A stretch of DNA of 64,000 nt, taken from Acinetobacter equi. GTDB lineage: Bacteria; Pseudomonadota; Gammaproteobacteria; Pseudomonadales; Moraxellaceae. The first letter of the stretch is position 1. Each line of letters opens with the position of its first letter. The stretch is taken from contig NZ_CP012808.1 of assembly GCF_001307195.1 (NCBI RefSeq), positions 1,488,001-1,552,000 of the forward strand, given 5' to 3'. Both the position numbers and the translations under genes were made by a program. Under the pieces are notes generated by a model that had not been told where the DNA came from, did not search any database, and saw only the letters and a program-made list of their open reading frames with translations. Positions 18,547 through 29,460 of the stretch are shown piece after piece.

Positions 18547-21500
18547 ATCCTGAAATTTCGATTGTACTTGCACCAGCACCGATAGGTTTTACTTGGATTT
18601 GTACAGGAATTCGCTCATGCATTTCTTGAATATGAGAGATTAGTACTACCTTGCGACCTTGGCTTTGTAATTGATCTAATGCATTCATCACCATGTGTAA
18701 TGAAGATGCATCAAGTGTTCCAAATCCTTCATCAATAAATAATGATTCTATTTTCATTGAACCTGATGCCATATTGGCGATTGCTAAGGATAAGGCAAGG
18801 GCAGTTAAGAAGGATTCTCCACCTGATAGAGATGCAACAGAACGTGTTTCTCCATCCATATCGTGGTCAATAATTGCAAGACTCAGGGAGTTGTCTAAAC
18901 GTTTTAATGTATAGCGCTGAGAAAGCATTGCTAATTGTTGATTGGCGTATTCAATCAAAATGTCGAGATTATATTGCTGTGCGTAGTCACGGAATTTTTT
19001 CCCTGTTGAGTCACCCATTAAACTCGAAATTTTATTCCAACGATGCTCTTCAGTCTGAATTAGTTGAATTTGTTCTGCAAACTCTTTTTGCTTGATTACA
19101 TTACGATGATGAACTTCAAGTTTAAGTCTAATGTCATCACGCTGTTCAGCTAATTGATTAAGATGTTGAGCAAGCTCAGTGAGTTTGGAAATAAGTGTGT
19201 CTAACTCAATTTCAGGTTGCTGTTCCAAGTGTTGTTCTAGTTGATCTTGAACAGTTTTAATGCTTGCTTGTAGGTCTGTATAAGTACGTTCAACTTCAGA
19301 AATACGCTGTTTAAGTTGCTGTTCTTGCTCATGAGAAATCGTGCTTAATTGCTGTAAAAGAGCAGCATCAAAATCTAGATGTTGGCTTAACCATTGCTGA
19401 ATATGAATACTTGCTTGCTCTACTTGTTTTTGAAGTTGAGTATTTTGGGTATTACATTCTTTTAGTGCACTTTGCGCAGTATCAAAAGACTGACGAATTT
19501 GATCAAAGCTTTTACGAGCAAGATTGATTCGATCTTTTAATTGTAAGCTATTCTTTTCAAAATCAGCTAACCATTCATGTGGTTTTTCAACGGTAATTTG
19601 TGTCATTTCAAAAATAGCTTGAATTGCAATATCGCTATTTTTTTTACCTTCAGTTGTTAAATTTTCAATTCTATTTTTAGCAGATTGAATATTTTCCCGA
19701 CCGAATTGGATTTGTTGTGTGCATTGATCAAATTGTTGTGTGATTTGACTAAGCTGTGTTTTCAGCTCATTTAACTGTTTTAAGATGTCTTGACGTTGTT
19801 GCAAACAGTTTAATATATGCTCGGCAGTGCTTAATGTTTTTTGTTTCCACATTTGTTGTTCTGTATCACTGAGCAAATGAATAATATGCTGAATATTTAA
19901 TTCGGCTTGCTGGACTTTTGATAAATGCTGTGAAGTTTGTTGAATAATTTGTACAAGTTCATGGCGCTGTTTTTGTACTTTTTCATGTGTATCTAATGAA
20001 AGTTCAAGTTGTTGTTGAGCCTGTTGGATATCATCTTTTTGACTTTGAATGAGTTGAGTGAATACATCATGATTTTGTGAAAAATCAAATGTGATGTCGA
20101 GTAGGCTAAGTTTTTGCGCAAGCTCAATTTGTAGTTGCTGTTGTTGAGCTGTCAGTGTTGCAAGCTGCACAGTATTTGCATCTAAAGACGTAGTTTGTTG
20201 AGTTAATGTCGTTTGTAGTTTTTGCCATATATCAAAAGCCACTTTTTCAGACACTAGTGCCTGTTGCTCTTGCTGTTCTTGTAATTTCACGAGCTCATTT
20301 GAAAAATCATCTTTTTTTGCATAAGGGTGATGTGTGCTGCCACAGACTAAACATGCTTCACCATCGACTAAATTTGCTCTGAGTTTTTCAATATTTTCGG
20401 TATTTAATAAACGCTGTTGTTGCAATATTTTTTGCAGTTGTTCATGTGCTGTCTTTTGGTCTTGATAATTATTTTCTGCATTTTTGAGCTCAGCTTGATT
20501 ATGTGTGATTTGTTGGCTCAAGGTATTTTGTAAATTTGTTAATCGATGATATTCGGTATCAATATTTTGGAAATTTTGCCATTGATGTTGAATGACATTG
20601 AGCTGATTGAGTTTTTGTACAAATTGATCTCGTTCAGTACGAAATGTCGTAATTTTTTGATTGAGCACATCATCTTCACCAAATTTTTGAATCAATTCAT
20701 TGAGCTGATTTTGTTGGGTTAAGAGTTGTGAGTTGGCATGTTTAAGATCGCCATAATTTTTTTCAAAGTGTGAATAGCTTTCAATGAAACGCTGAACTTG
20801 TTCAATGTGTGCTGAAAGTGCATCATCCAAATTGCTGAAATGGTTCGATAGCTCTAATTGTGCTGTGTATTGAGCAATATTATCGTGTATTTTCTTGAGC
20901 TGTTCTTTAATTAATATTTCATTATTGAGATGAGGAGTAAGTTGATTTTCAAGATCTTGAATATCATGTTTTGCTTTACGTAGTTGCTCTACTAAAATAA
21001 GACGTTCGGTAATCCGTTCACGGACCAATTTAATTTTTTCATGATGCTGTGATTCAAAAAGATCTTGCTGTTTTTGTTCTGTTTCAATTTGTTCAAAGGC
21101 AATTTTTTCAGTATTAAATTGTTGTTCAATCACCGTAAATTGCTTTTGAGCATGTTCTAATTTAGGTTGTAGTTGAGTAATTTCAGCATTCAAACTTTGC
21201 TGTTGAATAACACTTGGACGAATAGATGAAAAATGTTCCAAGCGTTGTAATTGAATTTTTTGTGGCGCAAGTGCATCAACCAATTGTTGTTGGGTTTGTA
21301 ATTGCTGCTGGCGTGTTTGAATATTTACTACTAGCTTTTGTTTTTGTTCAAACCATTGTTGTTGTTTTTGTAGAATTTGCTTTTCAGCTTCAAGTTGTTG
21401 ATATTGATTATTCAATATTTTGAATTGTGCATCGAATGTCGCAAAATCTTCATCAGATAAAATTTCAATATGTCCTAAAACACTCTCAAGTTCTTTACGC

Positions 21501-22138
21501 TGATTTGCAATTTGTTTGGTCTTTTCAAATGCCAATTGACCAATTTTGCCAAAAATATTTGAATTGGTGAGATATTCTAAAAGTTCACCACGCTCATTAT
21601 CACGTGCTTTTAAGAAAGCAGTTACTTCAGATTGTGCAAGTAAAACGGCACGGGTAAATTGTTCAAAGCTTAGTTGTGTGAGCTTTTGAATTGCAGATTC
21701 TACGGCTTTGGCTTTATCTGCTATGACATTTCCATCGGTTAAGCATTTTAATGAACGTTGAGCACTTTGTAATTTTCCATTTGGATTTTCACGTGCGCGT
21801 TTAATTTCCCAACGTGCTAAATATACTTTTTGATCTTGAGCAACAAAGCTCAGTTCTGCAAAACCATGACCTGTACCACGACGTAAAACTGTTAAAGGCG
21901 AGTTACTTAGAAGTTCTGAACCATCTACATCAATTAGTCGTCCATCGCTGTCTTTTAAACGTGGAATACGATTGAATAATGCCAAACACATGGCATCTAA
22001 AATAGTTGATTTACCTGCACCAGTTTTGCCGACAATTGCAATAAGACCTGCACTTGCTAAGGGTTCACTTTCAAAATCAATGAAATGTTCACCTGCTAAT
22101 GATGCTAAATTTTTTATACGAATAGATAAAATTTTCAT
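18545..22138 (-). CDS. sbcC: Exonuclease subunit SbcC (Rad50-like)
   Basis: A 1197-residue SMC-like ATPase. Walker A GKTGAGKST is at 37-45 and the Q-loop region follows RAVLLAQSEV. Two very long Q-rich coiled-coil arms flank a zinc hook CLVC (within GEACLVCGSTHHPY, near the middle). The C-terminal half carries the ABC signature LSGGESFLTAL and Walker B with D-loop SLFIDEGFGTLD. With SbcD it cleaves hairpins and protein-blocked ends. It begins 9 nt after the sbcD stop, in the same operon. It is longer than E. coli SbcC (1048), mostly in the coils. Confidence 0.96.
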   Translation of the reverse strand: MKILSIRIKNLASLAGEHFIDFESEPLASAGLIAIVGKTGAGKSTILDAMCLALFNRIPRLKDSDGRLIDVDGSELLSNSPLTVLRRGTGHGFAELSFVAQDQKVYLARWEIKRARENPNGKLQSAQRSLKCLTDGNVIADKAKAVESAIQKLTQLSFEQFTRAVLLAQSEVTAFLKARDNERGELLEYLTNSNIFGKIGQLAFEKTKQIANQRKELESVLGHIEILSDEDFATFDAQFKILNNQYQQLEAEKQILQKQQQWFEQKQKLVVNIQTRQQQLQTQQQLVDALAPQKIQLQRLEHFSSIRPSVIQQQSLNAEITQLQPKLEHAQKQFTVIEQQFNTEKIAFEQIETEQKQQDLFESQHHEKIKLVRERITERLILVEQLRKAKHDIQDLENQLTPHLNNEILIKEQLKKIHDNIAQYTAQLELSNHFSNLDDALSAHIEQVQRFIESYSHFEKNYGDLKHANSQLLTQQNQLNELIQKFGEDDVLNQKITTFRTERDQFVQKLNQLNVIQHQWQNFQNIDTEYHRLTNLQNTLSQQITHNQAELKNAENNYQDQKTAHEQLQKILQQQRLLNTENIEKLRANLVDGEACLVCGSTHHPYAKKDDFSNELVKLQEQQEQQALVSEKVAFDIWQKLQTTLTQQTTSLDANTVQLATLTAQQQQLQIELAQKLSLLDITFDFSQNHDVFTQLIQSQKDDIQQAQQQLELSLDTHEKVQKQRHELVQIIQQTSQHLSKVQQAELNIQHIIHLLSDTEQQMWKQKTLSTAEHILNCLQQRQDILKQLNELKTQLSQITQQFDQCTQQIQFGRENIQSAKNRIENLTTEGKKNSDIAIQAIFEMTQITVEKPHEWLADFEKNSLQLKDRINLARKSFDQIRQSFDTAQSALKECNTQNTQLQKQVEQASIHIQQWLSQHLDFDAALLQQLSTISHEQEQQLKQRISEVERTYTDLQASIKTVQDQLEQHLEQQPEIELDTLISKLTELAQHLNQLAEQRDDIRLKLEVHHRNVIKQKEFAEQIQLIQTEEHRWNKISSLMGDSTGKKFRDYAQQYNLDILIEYANQQLAMLSQRYTLKRLDNSLSLAIIDHDMDGETRSVASLSGGESFLTALALSLAIANMASGSMKIESLFIDEGFGTLDASSLHMVMNALDQLQSQGRKVVLISHIQEMHERIPVQIQVKPIGAGASTIEISG

Positions 22139-22147
22139 GCTAATTCC

Positions 22148-23401
22148 TTAAATATTCGTATCATCTTCAAGTGATTTTTGTGCTTCTTCAACCAAGCTCA
22201 TAAAATCTTTCAATACGGTTTCATCCGAGTGATAACCTTGCTTTTCCCAGATTTGTTGAAAGAGTTTTTCAGGCGTTGGTGGTTCTAAAAGAATATGTTG
22301 TTGTTCATCAAGCTCGTGATTCTGATTTTTATATTGTCTAGAAATTCGAATCAAACGATAGCGATTCGGTGCTAGTACATCTTCAAATTGTTGACGTAAA
22401 TTCGGTTGAGGAGGTGTATCTGTATGATATTCAATATCGACATATTCCCGATGATCTATATTTGCAATTTCACCACTAGGTAAAGCTTTTAATTTTTCAA
22501 AAACCTCAGACAAACTTCCCTTTATTTTATGTAATTCTACGCTACGAGGAATTTCTAAAATATTGTAAATCATCCGTGATTCATTATTTTCTTCAGGATG
22601 AATCTCGACTTCAATTACTTGGTGCTTATAGTTAATTTCGCTAAATGAAAGCGGAATTGGTGAACCACTATATCGAATATTTGCCTGACCAACTTTTTGA
22701 GGTTTATGTAAATGTCCTAGGGCAACATAATCAATGACATCATCAAAAAGAGAGGTAGATAGCGCTTCTTCATTGCCAATAATAATCGGGCGTTCTGAAT
22801 CTGAAGTTTCACCACCTTGCATATGCGCATGTGACATTAAAATTAAGGCTTGATTTGGTTTTGTACGCGTTTTAGCTTCAGCTATCAGTTGCTGATGTAA
22901 ATATGCAATCGCATTTTGGCTATTAGTCGTTTGGTCATTATAACCTGTAATTTCAGATGAACGTAAAAATGGTAGGGTTAAGCACCAAGCTACGACTTCT
23001 TTATCTTCATTCAAAATAGGTTGTAATAAATGATCCAAATTCAATGTTTTATCAGCATTCCAAGCAATAACACCAACGGCTTTTGCATTATATTTTTCTA
23101 GTAATGGTTCAACTTGTTCAATTCTATAACCAGAATCATGATTACCTGCAATCATTAATGTTTGCATATGAGGAGCCACTGCATGGGCATCTGCAAGAAA
23201 TTGATAAAGTTGTTTTTGTGCAGCGGATGCAGGATTAATTACATCAAAAATATCTCCTGCAATGAGTAAAGCATGAGGTTGTTTTTCTTTAATTTGATGA
23301 ATTAACCATAAGAGAAATTGTTCATGTTCATATTGACGTGAATGGTTATAAAAAAATTGTCCTAAATGCCAATCTGAAGTATGAAAAAAACGAACAGTCA
23401 T
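22148..23401 (-). CDS. sbcD: Exonuclease subunit SbcD (Mre11-like)
   Basis: The frame runs to 23521, but the ATG at 23401 (MTVRFFHTSDWHLGQ) is the family start and gives 417 residues. The five phosphodiesterase motifs are seen: SDWHLG, AGDIFD, AGNHDSG, MSHAHMQ and ALGHLHKPQ, with the metal-binding Asp, His and Asn residues. The C-terminal cap region (after about 280) is DNA-binding. It forms the SbcCD nuclease with the adjacent sbcC. It is the first gene of the pair. Confidence 0.96.
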   Translation of the reverse strand: MTVRFFHTSDWHLGQFFYNHSRQYEHEQFLLWLIHQIKEKQPHALLIAGDIFDVINPASAAQKQLYQFLADAHAVAPHMQTLMIAGNHDSGYRIEQVEPLLEKYNAKAVGVIAWNADKTLNLDHLLQPILNEDKEVVAWCLTLPFLRSSEITGYNDQTTNSQNAIAYLHQQLIAEAKTRTKPNQALILMSHAHMQGGETSDSERPIIIGNEEALSTSLFDDVIDYVALGHLHKPQKVGQANIRYSGSPIPLSFSEINYKHQVIEVEIHPEENNESRMIYNILEIPRSVELHKIKGSLSEVFEKLKALPSGEIANIDHREYVDIEYHTDTPPQPNLRQQFEDVLAPNRYRLIRISRQYKNQNHELDEQQHILLEPPTPEKLFQQIWEKQGYHSDETVLKDFMSLVEEAQKSLEDDTNI

Positions 23402-23523
23402 ATTTTTAACCCTATGCATTAACATGCATAGTAGCGAAAATGAATAGCGTAATTCTAGTCTTATTTTAGTAAGATAAGAAAGGCAATTTAAATGACAGAA
23501 TAAAGATAATACTGCACACAAAT

Positions 23524-23695
23524 AAAAGACCGACGATTCGAGTGATGATGAAATCGTCGGTCAAGGAAGCTTAAAACAAAAAATTTTGGCTACTATTCAA
23601 AATCCATGTTAAAGCTATGAGCTTATTGCTTTAGGAAGGTCACCGAAAATATTGTGGATGCCGTACAAATTCACGGTTGCTACAGACCTTATACT
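23524..23695 (-). ncRNA. Candidate small RNA upstream of sbcD
   Basis: A perfect 11-bp inverted repeat GACCGACGATT/AATCGTCGGTC (23528-23538 and 23552-23562) is followed on the minus strand by TTTTATT. That is an intrinsic terminator with no minus-strand gene upstream of it. The bases to its right, up to about 23695, can fold further: AAGGTC/GACCTT at 23636-23641 and 23687-23692, and CCGT/ACGG within. They encode no protein of note. A transcript of about 170 nt ending at this terminator is inferred; the promoter is unclear. The rest of the 390-bp gap 23402-23791 shows nothing else I recognise. Confidence 0.4.
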
Positions 23696-23791
23696 TATAT
23701 AACGTCAGCATATACAGAATGGTTGACAATAAAATGAAAAAAAATTCATTTTTTTTTATACTGTGTTATAAATTTTTTTATTGTGAGTACC

Positions 23792-24238
23792 ATGGCAACC
23801 TTAACTCGTTATTTTATTTGGTTTTTCTTTCTGATGTTTATTTTTACCTGTATTTGTGGAGTACTTGCTGCGTTACTACCCCAAGGTGTCGGAGGGATAT
23901 TGACAGTGATTCCTTATATGATTGCGATGATTTGGGTTTTATTCAAATTTATTAAGCAACAAAAACGTGCACCAAGCCAAAGTGAGCGTATAAAATTTAC
24001 CTGGGGACTTAATCTTATCTTTTGGTTGTTTAATGTAATTTTTGTTTTTTTAGGAATCTTCTTATTTTCAAAAGGTGATCCTGAAATCTGGAAAATTTTT
24101 GTTCTATATTTAAAAGAGCCTAGATTTATACTGACCATAGGTTGCTTATTTTTATTGATTGCTATTCCATTAGGTTTAATTACTTATTGGTTTTATGGAC
24201 CGCAAGCTCAGCGTATGGCTCAAAAGATACATTCTTAA
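23792..24238 (+). CDS. ABZJ_00895-like small membrane protein
   Basis: A GTG at 23783 is possible, but the ATG at 23792 (MATLTRYFIWFF) looks better, giving 148 residues. Four predicted membrane segments lie at about 4-24, 31-50, 66-89 and 105-132, with a basic cytoplasmic loop FIKQQKRAPSQSERIK between the second and third. The pattern matches the Acinetobacter family annotated as ABZJ_00895, whose function is unknown. There is no clear ribosome-binding site. The epimerase gene follows after 110 bp. Confidence 0.65.
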   Translation: MATLTRYFIWFFFLMFIFTCICGVLAALLPQGVGGILTVIPYMIAMIWVLFKFIKQQKRAPSQSERIKFTWGLNLIFWLFNVIFVFLGIFLFSKGDPEIWKIFVLYLKEPRFILTIGCLFLLIAIPLGLITYWFYGPQAQRMAQKIHS

Positions 24239-24348
24239 GAACCTTGAAAATAAGCATTACAAGTTACAAAAAACTAAGAGGAAAAGCGTGCTATTTATTA
24301 AAGAATAGCCTATTTATAGGCTGAATAATACGTTATAGGTATAGCAAG

Positions 24349-25257
24349 ATGATAGATAAGTCTTTGGTGTTAATTACGGGTGCATCAGGCTTTATTGGAT
24401 CATATTTAATTTCTTATTTATTAGATTTAGATTATCAAGTGATTGGTTTAACCCGGAATAAACATCAGAAAAAAATGCATCCCAATTTAGAATGGGTTGA
24501 AGAATTTTCAGAAATTAACAGAAGTCAGATTGATTATGTCATCAATTTAGCAGGGGAAAGTATTGGTCAGGGGCGGTGGACAGAAAAACGTAAAGAAGAA
24601 TTAAAACAAAGCCGTATTAAAACGACTAAAAACCTATATGAGTATTTAAAGAAAAATAATATTTTTCCAAAAACCATTATTTCAGGTTCTGCAGTGGGCT
24701 TTTATGGCATAGATCAAATGGAAAAATGGTCTGATGTGAGTAATGAAAATGCATCACCACAATCTATATTTATGTCTGAATTATGCCAACAATGGGAAGC
24801 TGTAACAGCGCAATATCCTGAACAGAAAACAAAAATTATTCGTTTAGGTGTTGTGTTTGGACGAAAGGGAGGCATTCTTCCTCAAATGTTATTGCCTATT
24901 CGTCTAAATTTAATTGGAAAAATAGGTTCAGGAAAGCAACCTTGTGTTTGGATACATATTCAAGATGTATTAAGAAGCATTGTATTTTTAATGACAACAG
25001 AAACATCACAAAGCATTTTTAATGTAGTTGCTCCAGAGAAAGTTTGTCAGGCAAGTTTTGTGAGTACATCTGCCAATATTTTAAAACGGAAACCATTTAT
25101 TACATTGCCCAGTTTTATTATGAAATTGATATTGGGGGAACAATCTCAGCTTATTTTAAATGGACAATATGTGAAACCTAAAGCCTTACAAGATGCAGGC
25201 TTTGAGTTTAAATATCCAACCCTTAAACAAGCTTTGAAAGATTTATTAGAGAATTAA
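24349..25257 (+). CDS. TIGR01777-family NAD(P)-binding epimerase-like protein (YfcH type)
   Basis: A 302-residue short-chain dehydrogenase-fold protein. N-terminal Rossmann motif LITGASGFIGSYL; then VINLAGESIGQGRWTEKRKEELKQSR, the family hallmark, with ISGSAVGFYG (YfcH-type active-site region), RLGVVFGRKGG and WIHIQDVLRS. The C-terminal domain (about 235-302) matches DUF1731. Members are co-annotated as sugar nucleotide epimerases, but the substrate is unknown. A 7-bp hairpin without T tail (24307-24322) lies just upstream. It converges on thiO with only 13 bp between stops and no terminator. Confidence 0.88.
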   Translation: MIDKSLVLITGASGFIGSYLISYLLDLDYQVIGLTRNKHQKKMHPNLEWVEEFSEINRSQIDYVINLAGESIGQGRWTEKRKEELKQSRIKTTKNLYEYLKKNNIFPKTIISGSAVGFYGIDQMEKWSDVSNENASPQSIFMSELCQQWEAVTAQYPEQKTKIIRLGVVFGRKGGILPQMLLPIRLNLIGKIGSGKQPCVWIHIQDVLRSIVFLMTTETSQSIFNVVAPEKVCQASFVSTSANILKRKPFITLPSFIMKLILGEQSQLILNGQYVKPKALQDAGFEFKYPTLKQALKDLLEN

Positions 25258-25270
25258 TCTTAGGTGCATT

Positions 25271-26374
25271 TCAGGACATTAAACGTAAGGGTGAATAAGC
25301 ATCTGGGTTTTCCAATGGCGTTTGATTTAGCATAAGTTGGCGCAATAATTTTGCAGAAGCAGCTCCCATACATAAGCCATTTCGAAAATGACCAAAGTTA
25401 AACCATAAGTTTTCTATAAATGGTGCTTGACCAATAAATGGAACGCCATTGGGTGAGCTAGGTCTTAAACCTGCCCATTGCTGCACAATTGGAAAGTGAG
25501 CAAGTTCAGGTACCATGTCGAAGCATGCATCTAAGATATTATTTTTTATATTTTCATCTAAAGATAAATTAAAACCAACTTGGCGCATACTAGAACCGCA
25601 AACAATATGTCCATCCATACGTGGAATAAGATACATCACTTTATTCATACACATGGTGGGTAACCAATTTTCAGGCGTTTTAAATAACAGCATTTGTCCT
25701 TGAATTGGCTCGACAGGAATATGAATATTCAACTGCTTTTCCCAATGTTTTGACCAAGCACCTGCGGCAATAACGAAAGCATCTGCATGATGAGTTTGTC
25801 CTGATAAATCTGTAACCGATATAAGTTTTTGCTTTTGAATATTTAGTTTTTCTATTGGACAGTGTTCTAAAATTTTAACCTGTGGTTGTTGTTTTAAATA
25901 TCTTTGAATAGATTGTAATACGCGTGGATTTCGTGCATTTGCTAAATGTGGAAAATAGAGTGCATGTGTATATTTTTTATGAATAAATGGATTGATTTGT
26001 TCGAGTTGTTCACGCTGTATATATTCTGCATGTTGTAATGGTTCATGGTGCTGTTTTGCATAATTTAAGCCAATGTCAAAATCATCTTCATCAAAAATAA
26101 GCATACCTGTTTCATGAATTTGAAAATCAATTCCTGTTTGTGGTGCTAATTTTTCATTCCATGTTTGATAAAGCGGTTTGGCATATTTTGCGAGGGCATT
26201 AACGGCAGGATCATAACGCCAAGGATACATAGGGGAAAGAATTCCTCCACCTGCCCATGAAGCTGCTTTTCCTACTTGTTGTTGATCGAAAATTGTGACA
26301 GAACAACCTTGTTCAATAAGTTCTAATGCAGTCATTAGGCCGCTAATTCCTGCACCTATAATCGCAATATGCAT
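25271..26374 (-). CDS. thiO: FAD-dependent glycine oxidase ThiO
   Basis: A 367-residue D-amino-acid-oxidase-fold flavoprotein. FAD-binding GAGISGLMTALEL (residues 7-19), then AASWAGGGILSP typical of ThiO, the FAD-contacting FVIAAGAWS and the C-terminal GLRPSSPNGVPFIG and FGHFRNGLCMGAASAKL. ThiO oxidises glycine to dehydroglycine for thiazole synthesis of thiamine. No thiS/thiG is next to it here. A terminator separates it from hemB upstream. Confidence 0.88.
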   Translation of the reverse strand: MHIAIIGAGISGLMTALELIEQGCSVTIFDQQQVGKAASWAGGGILSPMYPWRYDPAVNALAKYAKPLYQTWNEKLAPQTGIDFQIHETGMLIFDEDDFDIGLNYAKQHHEPLQHAEYIQREQLEQINPFIHKKYTHALYFPHLANARNPRVLQSIQRYLKQQPQVKILEHCPIEKLNIQKQKLISVTDLSGQTHHADAFVIAAGAWSKHWEKQLNIHIPVEPIQGQMLLFKTPENWLPTMCMNKVMYLIPRMDGHIVCGSSMRQVGFNLSLDENIKNNILDACFDMVPELAHFPIVQQWAGLRPSSPNGVPFIGQAPFIENLWFNFGHFRNGLCMGAASAKLLRQLMLNQTPLENPDAYSPLRLMS

Positions 26375-26410
26375 TAGGTATAAATCCTGTATGTTGAAAG
26401 TGGGAGAGAT

Positions 26411-26440
26411 AAAAAAAGCCCTCCATATCAGGGAGGGCTT
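26411..26440 (-). terminator. Intrinsic terminator after hemB
   Basis: AGCCCTCC/GGAGGGCT (26417-26424 and 26432-26439) is flanked by A's at 26411-26416, which are the T tract on the minus strand, 15 nt after the hemB stop. Confidence 0.88.
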
Positions 26441-26454
26441 TTAAAATGAAGAAG

Positions 26455-27513
<1,059 letters not shown>

Positions 27514-27579
27514 TTATTTCAGCTTTAGGGCAATACAATTCATTTTTTTATTCAATCAATATCATTTAAGTAGTCAATT

Positions 27580-28074
27580 ATGGCATTAAAAAAAAGTTGG
27601 ACTGGTAATGTTGAATTTGGTTTAGATACAGATGTAACGGTTGTATTAGAACAGCTATGTCATGCATTTAACCAATCTCCATTTTATACCTATTGTGGTA
27701 TGAGTATGAGAGTTGTAGATGGGGTCATTGAAGCTTATGTGGAGATGCAAAAGGAGTTAATTGGTAATACTGCATTCAGAATTTTGCATGGTGGGGTGGC
27801 AGCAACTATTTTAGATAGTATTGGTGGTATTACTGCAATGGGGGAGCTTTATAAAAAGGCAACGCCAGAAGAATTACCTGAAATTAGTCAAAAAGTATCT
27901 AAATTAGCAACTATTGATATTCGTGTTGATTATTTAGCACCAGGTCGGGGGCAATATTTTGTTGCACGTGCTGAAACTTTACGTTTAGGTCGTAAAGGTT
28001 GCACTATGCGTATGACCATGGAAAATGATGAAGGCAAAGCGATTGCAACGGCAATAGCATCTTATGTGTATTAA
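27580..28074 (+). CDS. Hotdog-fold thioesterase family protein
   Basis: A 164-residue single hotdog domain. The helix segment ILHGGVAATILDSIGG is the PaaI-type signature, followed by TIDIRVDYLAPGRGQYFVARAETLRLGRKGCTMRMTM. Family members hydrolyse acyl-CoA thioesters; the acyl group cannot be told. It is divergent from hemB. Downstream (28093-28122) is an 8-bp inverted repeat CACAACAC/GTGTTGTG whose T tract lies on the minus strand only. The remaining bases to 28302 show no gene. Confidence 0.8.
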   Translation: MALKKSWTGNVEFGLDTDVTVVLEQLCHAFNQSPFYTYCGMSMRVVDGVIEAYVEMQKELIGNTAFRILHGGVAATILDSIGGITAMGELYKKATPEELPEISQKVSKLATIDIRVDYLAPGRGQYFVARAETLRLGRKGCTMRMTMENDEGKAIATAIASYVY

Positions 28075-28302
28075 AGAGATGTTGATAAAAATCACAACAC
28101 TGAAATTTAAAGCGGTGTTGTGAATAAAATAAACCCATAAGTTACATTTTATGTTTTAGAAAAATAAAAAATTATTATTACAATATGAACCATTAACTAG
28201 AAATACTTTCTCATCGACACCAGCAAAGGACAATGATGTCCGATCCTTGTTGTAAAAGGATGATGCCTGATGACCAAGTGAATTGGATTTTAGGAATATT
28301 CG

Positions 28303-29454
28303 ATGACAGATGTTCAAAATACACTGCCAAATGCACCATCTACAGATCAAACGAGTGATGCTGAATTAAAAGCAAAACGAAAGAAAGCCTTAAGTATAGT
28401 GGCACTTTTGCTTGTAATTACATTTGCTATCTTTTTGATATGGAGGTTTTTCTTTAATAATACAGTAAGTACAGAGAATGCCTATGTAGGTGCAGAAACG
28501 GCTTCTATTACATCTATGGTAACGGGGCAAGTTGCAGAGGTTTTTGTAAGTGATACTCAGCATGTCAAAAAAGGGCAATTGTTAGTACAAATTGATCCTA
28601 GAGATGCTGAAATTGCGGTAGCACAAGCAAAAGCAGAATTGATTAAAGCACAGCGTCAATATAAACAAACCGCTGCTAATAGTAGTTCTTTAAATGCGCA
28701 AATATATGTGAGTGATGATGCAATTCAAAGTGCAGCTGCTCAAGTTGTAAAAGCTCAGGCAGATTTAACGAAAGTCCAAGAGGAATATAATCGCCGTGTT
28801 CAATTACGTTCAACTGGTGCAATTTCTCAAGAAGAATTAAGTACATCTAAAAATACGGTTAATACAGCGAAAGCCGCTTTAGAAGTTGCGAATGCGAGTC
28901 TTGCACAAGCTAAATCTAGTCAAAAAGCAGCACAAAGTAATTTAGAAGCCAATCAAGCGTTAATTCAAGGTGCAAATGAAAACTCAACGCCTGATGTTTT
29001 AGTTGCTCAAGCGAGATTGAAGCAAGCTTTACTAGATTTAGAACGAACCAAAGTAAAAGCACCATTAAATGGTGTTGTAACACGTCGAAATATTCAAGTT
29101 GGGCAACGTGTATCGCCAGGTAGTGTTTTGATGCTTGTTGTACCCGAACAGCAAGTATATGTAGATGCTAACTTTAAAGAAAGCCAGCTTGAACGTGTAC
29201 ATGTGGGGCAAAAGGTTAAACTCACTTCAGATTATTATGGTGACTCTGTTGAGTTTACTGGAACGGTTACAGGTTTTTCAGGAGGGACTGGTGCAGCCTT
29301 TGCATTAATTCCTGCACAAAATGCAACAGGGAATTGGATTAAAGTCGTTCAGCGTTTACCTGTACGTATTCAGTTAGATTCCAAAGAATTAGCAGAGCAT
29401 CCACTTCGAGTCGGTTTGTCGATGGAAGCAACCATTGATTTAACATCGAAGTAA
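28303..29454 (+). CDS. emrA: HlyD/EmrA-type efflux membrane fusion protein
   Basis: A 383-residue periplasmic adaptor. One N-terminal membrane anchor (about 31-50), then a lipoyl half VSTENAYVGAETASITSMVTG. A long alpha-helical hairpin rich in Ala and Gln follows (about 95-240), then the second lipoyl half KVKAPLNGVVTRRNIQVGQRVSPG and a beta-barrel domain. This is the EmrA layout. With EmrB and an outer membrane channel it exports amphipathic compounds. emrB starts 6 nt after its stop. No regulator is adjacent. Confidence 0.88.
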   Translation: MTDVQNTLPNAPSTDQTSDAELKAKRKKALSIVALLLVITFAIFLIWRFFFNNTVSTENAYVGAETASITSMVTGQVAEVFVSDTQHVKKGQLLVQIDPRDAEIAVAQAKAELIKAQRQYKQTAANSSSLNAQIYVSDDAIQSAAAQVVKAQADLTKVQEEYNRRVQLRSTGAISQEELSTSKNTVNTAKAALEVANASLAQAKSSQKAAQSNLEANQALIQGANENSTPDVLVAQARLKQALLDLERTKVKAPLNGVVTRRNIQVGQRVSPGSVLMLVVPEQQVYVDANFKESQLERVHVGQKVKLTSDYYGDSVEFTGTVTGFSGGTGAAFALIPAQNATGNWIKVVQRLPVRIQLDSKELAEHPLRVGLSMEATIDLTSK

Positions 29455-29460
29455 TCACCT

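Noticed and set aside
23722-23762. TTGACA and TATACT as a promoter for the small membrane protein
   Set aside because: The spacing is about 28 bp, too long for a sigma-70 promoter.
23677-23955. 92-codon plus-strand frame overlapping the ABZJ_00895-like gene
   Set aside because: Starts in an A/T-run region without a ribosome site and overlaps a better gene in another frame; Cys/Tyr-rich composition is typical of an out-of-frame reading.
24307-24322. AGCCTAT/ATAGGCT hairpin as a terminator
   Set aside because: No T tract on either side; kept only as a note with the epimerase gene.
28093-28122. CACAACAC/GTGTTGTG hairpin as a terminator of the thioesterase gene
   Set aside because: The T tract is on the minus strand only, and no minus-strand gene reads into it; plus-strand use is doubtful.
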